Shown here one piece after another: positions 1-4,806 of a stretch of DNA of 8,108 bases. The stretch is from NCBI RefSeq assembly GCF_030151805.1, contig NZ_JASLCN010000039.1, positions 1 to 8,108 on the forward strand, read 5' to 3'. The position numbers and the translations under genes are program-made. Numbering within the stretch: position 1 is the first letter of the stretch; each line of letters begins with the position of its first letter. A model generated the notes under the pieces. It was not told where the DNA came from. It worked only from the letters and a program-made list of their open reading frames with translations, and searched no databases. This stretch comes from Fluviicola sp. Lineage in GTDB: Bacteria; Bacteroidota; Bacteroidia; Flavobacteriales_D; Crocinitomicaceae.

Positions 1-978
1 CTCATTTCTATTCTTACGCCTTACCGCAATGCGGAAAAATACATCCGGGAAACGGCCTTATCTGTCTTCGGGCAAACGCATTCGGATTGGGAATGGATCC
101 TGGTAAATGATCACAGTGAGGAAAATGAATTGAAAGAAATTGCTGATTTATTACTCGATCCGAGAATTAAATTGCTTGAAAATAAGGGGACCGGAATCGT
201 GGATGCGCTCTGTACAGCTTTTGAACATGCAAGCGGGGAATACATTACGCGAATGGATGCCGATGACGTCATGCCGGATTTCAAATTAGCCGAATTTCTT
301 CCGATTCTTGAAAATGGAAAAGCTCAGATCGTTACCGGGAAAGTGCGCTATTTCTCACAAACGGAATTCATTTATCCGGGTTATCTGGGATATGAAAACT
401 GGTTGAATGAGCGGATAGATCAGCAGGATTTTTACCGGCAGATTTACCGGGAATGTTCGCTTGCTTCCGGAAACTGGATGATGCGCAGATCGGATTTGGA
501 ACAATGCGGTGGATTTGAAGGATTGAATTATCCGGAAGATTACGATTTAGTGTTTCGCTGGTATGAAACCGGATATACGATCAAAGGTTTGGATCTGGTG
601 ACACATTTGTGGCGCGATCACGACACAAGAACATCGAAAACAAGTACGAATTATGCTCAGAAGGCATTTTTTGATTTGAAGATTGATCGTTTTGCGGCTT
701 TGGATAGGGACTCCAACCAGCAGTTGATTGTGAACGGAACCGGGCAGAAGGGACGATTAACGGCGAAAGTGCTTATTGAAAAGGGCCTTCCGTTTAGCTG
801 GGTTTCTCATGAGGCGGGAAAATTCAGCAAGGGCATTTTCGGGCATCCGATTATTGGTTTGGATGAAATTCCGTGTTGTGAGCAAGCTCAATTATTAAAT
901 ACAACTTTACTTTCGGAAGAAAAATTGAACAAAGTGTATCTCAGGACAATTTCAAGCATTGAATTTTATCATTTGTAA
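1..978 (+). CDS. Family 2 glycosyltransferase with C-terminal Rossmann-like segment (5' partial)
   Basis: The reading frame is open from base 1, so the start lies just outside the window; the TTG at 130 is an internal codon. The first visible residues (LISILTPYRNAEKYI, then FGQTHSDWEWILVNDHS) match the first strand of GT-A family 2 enzymes, so only a few residues are probably missing. Counting from base 1, the metal/nucleotide-sugar DxD-type motif is MDADD at residues 85-89, and an acceptor-side PEDYDLVFRW segment lies near 178-187. The family transfers a sugar from a nucleotide-sugar to a glycan, lipid or protein acceptor at the cytoplasmic face of the membrane; the substrate cannot be read here. 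From about residue 240, after the GT-A fold, a tail begins QLIVNGTGQKGR and continues to GHPIIGLDEIP. This resembles the N-terminal nucleotide-binding part of PglD-like proteins and suggests a fusion. No transmembrane segment is seen. Other surface-polysaccharide genes may lie upstream. The GT2 call is secure; the tail assignment is tentative. Confidence 0.9.
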   Translation, partial: LISILTPYRNAEKYIRETALSVFGQTHSDWEWILVNDHSEENELKEIADLLLDPRIKLLENKGTGIVDALCTAFEHASGEYITRMDADDVMPDFKLAEFLPILENGKAQIVTGKVRYFSQTEFIYPGYLGYENWLNERIDQQDFYRQIYRECSLASGNWMMRRSDLEQCGGFEGLNYPEDYDLVFRWYETGYTIKGLDLVTHLWRDHDTRTSKTSTNYAQKAFFDLKIDRFAALDRDSNQQLIVNGTGQKGRLTAKVLIEKGLPFSWVSHEAGKFSKGIFGHPIIGLDEIPCCEQAQLLNTTLLSEEKLNKVYLRTISSIEFYHL

Positions 979-1552
979 GTATAGCAGTTTTTCACGCAGG
1001 TCCAGGGATTTCAAAAATCACCTAAACTCCGGGGCAAGTGAAGAAATGATCAATGAGGGAAGTTTGATCAGGCAATGGTTAGTAGCTAAGTGAAACGAAT
1101 TCCAAATTCCGAATTCCGAATGCCGAATTGGAAGAGTTATCAATTAGGAAGATGGTTGGGGAGCTATCTTGTTTATAATAGGTTTACTTTGTTTAAAATA
1201 GGTACAATCATCGCTATATCTATGCCTTATTCTTGCTTTATCTATGGGATATTGATGCCTTATTATTGGTTTAATATTGATTAAGAAACGCGTTAATGAT
1301 GTTTGGCTTTAGATTAAACCCTTTTTTCGACCGGAAATGATAAAAGGAGACTGTTGTTCTATCTACAAACCGGAATGATCAGGACAGGTTTATGTAGCTA
1401 TTAAACACGTATTCTACATTCTTCCGTGTGTACGAGATCGGAGTTTGCGTTATCGGTCATCATAAAAAATCACTTATAATGTCGTAATAACATCTAAGAA
1501 AAATGCCGGTAAAGAGTTTGTTTCCTGATTTAAACTGATTTCGGAAGGAGGT
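979..1552. other. Intergenic region between convergent genes, no convincing gene
   Basis: This stretch separates the glycosyltransferase (+) from the lipoprotein pair (-), whose 3' ends face each other. A 64-codon GTG-initiated frame (1090-1284) exists, but it starts inside a simple repeat and has an odd composition, so I do not call it. The stretch contains a degenerate AATTCCG tandem array (1098-1131). It also has an inverted repeat TGATCAA/TTGATCA (1047-1053 with 1064-1070, 10-nt loop) that no T-run follows. Two pairs of short direct repeats are present: GTTTATAATAGGT at 1171-1183 against GTTTAAAATAGGT at 1191-1203, and ATGCCTTATTCTTG at 1222-1235 against ATGCCTTATTATTG at 1255-1268. No clear intrinsic terminator, tRNA or promoter was found for either strand. 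The region may be decayed sequence, but no recognisable ancestor remains. Confidence 0.6.
1098..1131. repeat. Degenerate AATTCCG heptamer tandem array
   Basis: Five consecutive 7-bp units are visible: AATTCCA, AATTCCG, AATTCCG, AATGCCG and a truncated AATTGG. The array is non-coding and sits 120 bp past the glycosyltransferase stop. Short AATTCCG-type simple repeats are common in AT-rich intergenic DNA, and the function, if any, is unknown. The unit length of 7 is not a multiple of 3, which argues against the open frame that crosses it being a gene. Confidence 0.75.
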
Positions 1553-2002
1553 CTATGGAATTTTCTTTCCTTTGAAATCGAGTTTAATTACGCTGATACT
1601 AGGGGCGGTGTACATTTGAAGGATTGTTATTGAATCGTTTGCGATTTTCATGTCTACCGGACTAAAATCTCCGTTATTTGTGTTGATAAGCAGCGTGTCA
1701 ATTTGCGTTGGTTTTGTGTCGTAATCTTTTATCCGTCTGAAATACATCGTGGTTGAATCTATTTGGGGGCCCAGATTCAGGAAGATGTGTTCCATGGTTA
1801 CGGTCAGTGAGTCTTGAAAATAATAGTACTGCGAATAGGCTTGTCCTCTGTATTGACCTGAGATTTGGTCTGCATAATTACATAGAGCGCAACTTGCCGG
1901 AATGGTATTTTGAGCCGGGATAGAATGGTCGAATTTTTTATTGCAGCTAAGTAGCAATAGCAATAATATGCATGAAATTGATTTCAAATTAGAAGGTTTC
2001 AT
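1553..2002 (-). CDS. Small lipoprotein of unknown function
   Basis: This encodes 149 residues. The N-terminus has basic residues (K2, K7), a leucine-rich hydrophobic stretch (about 9-18) and a lipobox LLSC with the predicted lipidated Cys at position 20. The product should therefore be exported and anchored by its lipid, in the inner or outer membrane. The residues after the Cys (NKKFDHS) do not settle which. The mature part has a CxxC pair (C38 and C41), a YADQISGQYRGQ segment and alternating polar/hydrophobic stretches consistent with a small beta-rich fold. I do not recognise a family. The ATG directly follows the TAG of the upstream gene on the same strand with no base between them, so the two are almost certainly co-transcribed and probably translationally coupled. 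No Shine-Dalgarno sequence is evident, only an A-rich stretch. No terminator was found downstream. Confidence 0.82.
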   Translation of the reverse strand: MKPSNLKSISCILLLLLLSCNKKFDHSIPAQNTIPASCALCNYADQISGQYRGQAYSQYYYFQDSLTVTMEHIFLNLGPQIDSTTMYFRRIKDYDTKPTQIDTLLINTNNGDFSPVDMKIANDSITILQMYTAPSISVIKLDFKGKKIP

Positions 2003-2446
2003 CTATATTTTTTTGAAGTTGTTGGAGTGGTTATTGTATGGCCAGGTTGTACAGGTCAGACCTGTTGGTGATTGGTTGGTGAAAATGAACGTCTCACCAT
2101 CGAATTTGAAAGTAACTACATAGCGGTAGTCAATTGCCGTTTTTCCTCCGCCATATTGTGTATACGGGACTTGCTCAATTCCTTCCAGCTTCCCTTTTTT
2201 AATTTGTTTTCCATTCTCATATAGAAAAGCATTGTTTGAGCTTCTGATTCGTAACCCGTAATTAGTACTTGTTGTGGAAGGCGAATAGGTGATTAAAGCG
2301 GCTGATGTTCCACCATTGCTTCCAGATTCAGAGTCCACCCAATCCCAGTCACCAGTAATGCTTTGTTTATATTTTTGTTTGTCGTCTTTTGCTTTTCCGC
2401 ATGAAAAACAGAGGATTAGAATAGAAAGCAAGAAAGTTCGTTTCAT
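2003..2446 (-). CDS. Lipocalin-like small lipoprotein
   Basis: This encodes 147 residues. It starts with MKRTF, a hydrophobic core (about 6-14) and CFSC, with Cys16 as the likely lipidation site. The -3 residue is Cys rather than the usual Leu, a mild deviation that Bacteroidota lipoboxes tolerate. After a charged linker (GKAKDDKQKYK) comes ITGDWDWVDSESGSNGG (30-46). This is the opening typical of the lipocalin-like proteins common in Bacteroidota ('tGtWkwv..sGg'). Alternating strands follow, including YVVTFKFDGETFIFTNQ (109-125). The resemblance is motif-level only and no ligand can be inferred. It is the first gene of a two-gene minus-strand operon, and its stop abuts the next start. A weak promoter candidate lies upstream (AACCTTTG read on the minus strand, 2488-2481), one mismatch from the Bacteroidota -7 box. 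It transcribes divergently from the Nif3 gene. Confidence 0.82.
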   Translation of the reverse strand: MKRTFLLSILILCFSCGKAKDDKQKYKQSITGDWDWVDSESGSNGGTSAALITYSPSTTSTNYGLRIRSSNNAFLYENGKQIKKGKLEGIEQVPYTQYGGGKTAIDYRYVVTFKFDGETFIFTNQSPTGLTCTTWPYNNHSNNFKKI

Positions 2447-2532
2447 ATCAGGTGATTTTATTTTATGATGCAGTTTTTATCAAAGGTTGCAAATGATCTT
2501 AATTTTACCTTCTACCTTTTCAATTCTCAATT

Positions 2533-2569
2533 GTTTGTCATGATTTAGTCTTCAAAAGCTGGCGCTTTT
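2533..2569 (+). repeat. Hairpin-bearing intergenic repeat, copy A (without promoter tail)
   Basis: Thirty-seven bases align without gaps to copy B at 2592-2628 (34 of 37 identical by hand count), giving a tandem period of 59 bp. The copy includes the inverted repeat AAAAGC-TGGC-GCTTTT (2554-2569). Unlike copies B and C, the part past the stem runs into CCCAAATCAC rather than a TAnnTTTG box, so this copy looks promoter-less. Confidence 0.8.
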
Positions 2570-2639
2570 CCCAAATCACTTCCGCACTAACGTTTGTTGT
2601 GATTTAGTCTTCAAAAGCTGACGCTTTTTCTTACCTTTG
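2570..2639 (+). repeat. Hairpin-bearing intergenic repeat, copy B (ends at nif3-like promoter)
   Basis: Seventy bases align without gaps to 4709-4778 (copy C), with 59 of 70 identical by hand count. The best-conserved blocks are GCACTAACGTTTGTTGT (2584-2600), GTCTTCAAAAGCT (2607-2619) and CGCTTTTTCTTA (2622-2633). The dyad AAAAGC-TGAC-GCTTTT occupies 2613-2628. The stem arms are identical in all three copies while the 4-nt spacer differs each time, which suggests the symmetry matters. The repeat ends with a -7-type box. Possible roles are an operator or a promoter-carrying interspersed repeat. Confidence 0.82.
2632..2639 (+). promoter_or_regulatory. Probable -7 promoter box of the Nif3-DUF164 operon
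   Basis: TACCTTTG matches the Bacteroidota sigma-factor -7 consensus TAnnTTTG exactly. It ends 20 bases before the ATG at 2660, so the leader would be only about a dozen nucleotides. No TTG-type -33 element sits at the usual distance; that region is occupied by the AAAAGC/GCTTTT dyad. The identical placement of a TAnnTTTG box in copy C supports the call. Confidence 0.6.
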
Positions 2640-2659
2640 TTAGTATAATTCATTCAACA

Positions 2660-3754
2660 ATGCAGGTCAAAGAGCTCGTATCTTATTTAAATCAATTGGC
2701 GCCGTTTACGTACCAGGAATCGTATGATAATTCGGGCTTGCTGGTTGGGAATCCTTCGGATGAGGTAAAAGGAGTAATCGTTGCTTTGGATTGCCTGGAA
2801 ACGATTATTGATGAAGCCATTTTGCACGGAGCAAATGTGGTTTTAACACATCATCCGATTGTGTTTAAAGGTCTGAAACGGATTACCGGAGCAAATTACG
2901 TGGAAAGAACCGTGTTGAAAGCCATTAAGAATGACATCAACCTGGTTGCTATTCATACGAACCTGGACAATGTTCATTTCGGGGTCAACCACATCATTTC
3001 CGAAAAACTGGGATTAACGGATTTAAAAATTTTAAGTCCGAAAGCGGCAACTTCGTTTAAACTGTCGGTGTTTGTTCCGCAAACACATGCAGATTTATTA
3101 AGAGAATCTCTTGCGAAAGCGGGGGCAGGACATCTCGGAGCGTATAGCTGGTGCAGCTTTAGCTCGAAGGGCGAAGGACGATTCAAGCCGGATGAAGATG
3201 CGGATCCGTTTATCGGCAAAGCTGGCGAACTGGAAGTGGTGAAAGAGATCAAAGTGGAAGTAATTGTTGCCGAACACGCGGTTTCTGCTGTTTTACACGC
3301 CATGAAAGCAACGCATCCTTATGAAGAAATTGCCTACGATCTGATTGCGATGACTAATTCGAATGAATACATCGGAAGCGGAATGATCGGAACGCTGGAA
3401 CACGGAATGGAAGCCATGGAGTTTTTGAATTTTGTGAAGCGAACATTTCATTGCGGAGCAATCAGATATACCAATCCGACCAAATCTACGGTCAAAAGAA
3501 TTGCTGTTTGCGGAGGTGCCGGAAGTTTTTTATTAAAAGATGCGATTCGGGCAAAAGCGGATGTTTTCATCACGGGAGACTTTAAATACCACGAATTTTT
3601 CGATGCGGAAGATCATTTGATGATTGCGGATATTGGTCATTTTGAGTCAGAACAATATACTTCTGAGTGGTTGGTAGCACAATTGAAGAAAAAATTTACT
3701 AATTTTGCGGTTCGTTTAACGAACGTAAATACGAATCCGATAAATTATCTCTAA
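2660..3754 (+). CDS. Nif3-like dinuclear metal centre protein (YbgI/YqfO family)
   Basis: This encodes 364 residues, the length of the long YqfO-type members. The N-terminal Nif3 half has SYDNSGLLVG (21-30), the metal-binding pair in LTHHP (His64, His65) and HTNLDN with Asp103. The C-terminal half has GGAGSFLLKDA (285-295), ITGDFKYHE (304-312) and GHFESE with His327 and Glu331. Together these are the full ligand set of the two-metal site known from E. coli YbgI. Residues of about 130-245 form the PII/CutA-like insert, including THPYEEIAYD (218-227), which short members lack. The family forms hexameric toroids in the cytoplasm. Its reaction is not settled; hydrolase and cyclohydrolase-like roles have been proposed, and GTP cyclohydrolase annotations in databases are doubtful. 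The ATG at 2660 lacks a Shine-Dalgarno sequence but fits the family N-terminus and the promoter box. The next gene starts 3 bases after the stop. Confidence 0.95.
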   Translation: MQVKELVSYLNQLAPFTYQESYDNSGLLVGNPSDEVKGVIVALDCLETIIDEAILHGANVVLTHHPIVFKGLKRITGANYVERTVLKAIKNDINLVAIHTNLDNVHFGVNHIISEKLGLTDLKILSPKAATSFKLSVFVPQTHADLLRESLAKAGAGHLGAYSWCSFSSKGEGRFKPDEDADPFIGKAGELEVVKEIKVEVIVAEHAVSAVLHAMKATHPYEEIAYDLIAMTNSNEYIGSGMIGTLEHGMEAMEFLNFVKRTFHCGAIRYTNPTKSTVKRIAVCGGAGSFLLKDAIRAKADVFITGDFKYHEFFDAEDHLMIADIGHFESEQYTSEWLVAQLKKKFTNFAVRLTNVNTNPINYL

Positions 3755-3757
3755 AGT

Positions 3758-4510
3758 ATGGCTGCAAAAGCAAGTACAAAAGAAACAACAGTTGCTGAAA
3801 AGTTGGACGCATTGTATGCGTTGCAAAAGATTGATTCTCAAATCGACAAAATTAGAACCGTACGTGGTGAATTGCCTTTGGAGGTTCAGGATTTGGAGGA
3901 CGAAATCGAAGGGTTAGAGACTAGAATCAAGAACCTGCAAGAGGAAGCGAAAGAATTGGATACTGAAGTTTCAGACCGCAAAATTGCAATGAAAGATGCT
4001 GAGGCTGCGATTGTAAAGTTCAAGGAACAACAAAATAATGTACGAAATAACCGTGAGTTCGAATCTTTGGCAAAAGAAATCGAGTACCAGGAGTTAGAGA
4101 TCAAATTGCACGATAAGCGTTCAAAGGAAGCGAAAATCAAGATTTCTTCCAAGAAAGAAGTATTGGATGAAGCAAAAGAGCGTTTGGAGTTGCGTAAAGG
4201 CGATTTGAAAGTGAAACAAGACGAGTTGAACGAAATCGTTGGTGAAACACAAAAAGAGGAGGAAGCATTAATTGCTCAATCTGAAAAAGCAAAAGCATTG
4301 ATCGACGTTCGTTTGATTGCTGCATATGACCGTTTGCGCCAAAATGCAAAGAATGGTCTGGCAGTTGTTGGAGTGGATCGTGATTCTTGCGGAGGATGTT
4401 TCAACAAGATTCCACCTCAACGTCAATTGGATATCGATACACGTAGAAAGGTAATTGTTTGCGAGCACTGCGGAAGAATTTTAGTTCCGGCTGAAGTGGT
4501 CGAAGAATAA
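3758..4510 (+). CDS. Coiled-coil protein with C-terminal C4 zinc ribbon (DUF164 family)
   Basis: This encodes 250 residues. Residues of about 14-190 are highly charged and heptad-like, predicted to form a long antiparallel coiled-coil hairpin. The segment NNVRNNREFESLAKEIEY (93-110) is the family's conserved turn region. A C-terminal zinc ribbon follows: CGGC (Cys211, Cys214) and CEHC (Cys235, Cys238), with the conserved IPPQ segment (218-221) between them. All four ligands are present. The architecture matches cytoplasmic DUF164 proteins such as Rv2229c and H. pylori HP0958, for which nucleic-acid or sigma/flagellar-related binding has been suggested; the molecular role here is unknown. It starts 3 bases after the Nif3 gene, and this pairing recurs across distant phyla (Rv2229c/Rv2230c in mycobacteria), which suggests a shared process. 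Transcription should stop at the terminator just downstream. Confidence 0.92.
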   Translation: MAAKASTKETTVAEKLDALYALQKIDSQIDKIRTVRGELPLEVQDLEDEIEGLETRIKNLQEEAKELDTEVSDRKIAMKDAEAAIVKFKEQQNNVRNNREFESLAKEIEYQELEIKLHDKRSKEAKIKISSKKEVLDEAKERLELRKGDLKVKQDELNEIVGETQKEEEALIAQSEKAKALIDVRLIAAYDRLRQNAKNGLAVVGVDRDSCGGCFNKIPPQRQLDIDTRRKVIVCEHCGRILVPAEVVEE

Positions 4511-4527
4511 GAGATACAAAAAATGTT

Positions 4528-4560
4528 AAAAGGGATTGTGTTATGACAATCCCTTTTTTT
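4528..4560 (+). terminator. Intrinsic terminator of the Nif3-DUF164 operon
   Basis: A perfect 12-bp stem pairs AAAAGGGATTGT (4528-4539) with ACAATCCCTTTT (4546-4557) around a 6-nt loop, and the T-run continues to 4560. It begins 18 bases after the DUF164 stop codon. The mirrored A-run before the stem could also give weak termination on the other strand, but no minus-strand gene faces it. Confidence 0.93.
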
Positions 4561-4643
4561 ATTTCCTTGAAAACCAATTCATTGTTTCCTGTCGGAACGG
4601 GTATTGAGACGTGTTTTTAATGCTTTTGATATTCGGCGAAAAT

Positions 4644-4658
4644 TCTACCTGAGGTAGA
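4644..4658. promoter_or_regulatory. 15-bp palindrome, possible operator
   Basis: TCTACCT-G-AGGTAGA is a perfect 7-bp dyad around one central base. It lies about 150 bases upstream of the ccsBA start and about 113 bases upstream of its putative -7 box. The single-base spacer is too tight for an RNA hairpin, so a dimeric DNA-binding protein is the more natural reader if it is functional. Chance is possible at this length. Confidence 0.35.
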
Positions 4659-4708
4659 TGGGGACTAAGTATCAACAGGATATGCGTTTTTTATTCGTAA
4701 TTCATTCT

Positions 4709-4778
4709 CCCGAATTACTGTCGCACTAACGTTTGTTGTCATTCGGTCTTCAAAAGCTTGCGCTTTTTCTTATTTTTG
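4709..4778 (+). repeat. Hairpin-bearing intergenic repeat, copy C (ends at ccsBA promoter)
   Basis: This is the ungapped partner of copy B (2570-2639). The dyad AAAAGC-TTGC-GCTTTT is at 4752-4767, and GCACTAACGTTTGTTGT is at 4723-4739. It lies downstream of a strong terminator and directly upstream of an unrelated operon, so shared ancestry of the adjoining genes does not explain the similarity. Identity stops at the -7 box; the sequences between box and start codon differ in length (20 and 28 bases) and content. Confidence 0.82.
4771..4778 (+). promoter_or_regulatory. Probable -7 promoter box of the ccsBA operon
   Basis: TATTTTTG fits TAnnTTTG and ends 28 bases before the ccsBA ATG. It occupies the same position in repeat copy C as TACCTTTG does in copy B. 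The two bases that differ fall on the two unconstrained 'nn' positions of the consensus. No -33 TTG at normal spacing is seen. Confidence 0.6.
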
Positions 4779-4806
4779 CACTTGAAAAATATCAATCCGT
4801 TTTTAC

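Noticed and set aside
130..132. TTG as the start codon of the glycosyltransferase
   Set aside because: The frame is open back to base 1 and the 43 upstream codons encode the expected first GT-A strand, so the true start is outside the window.
1047..1070. Inverted repeat TGATCAA/TTGATCA as terminator of the glycosyltransferase
   Set aside because: The stem is 7 bp and A-T rich with a 10-nt loop, and no T-run follows, so intrinsic termination is unlikely.
1090..1284. 64-codon GTG-initiated open frame on the plus strand
   Set aside because: It begins in a heptamer repeat whose period is not a codon multiple, has no ribosome-binding or promoter signal, and its product shows no family features beyond chance aromatic and hydrophobic residues.
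1431..1442. TACGAGATCGGA resembling sequencing-adapter fragments
   Set aside because: The match is only about 8-11 bases, spans pieces of two different adapters, and the flanks do not continue either, so chance is the simplest explanation.
1941..2123. Plus-strand open frame overlapping the two lipoprotein genes
   Set aside because: It is antisense to two genes with clear signal peptides and lipoboxes, and has no promoter or domain support.
2551..2629. AAAAGC/GCTTTT hairpins with T-runs read as intrinsic terminators
   Set aside because: The stems are only 6 bp and mostly A-T, no plus-strand gene ends just upstream of copies A and B, and at copy C a far stronger terminator already closes the preceding operon. 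Their tie to -7 boxes points to promoter-related roles.
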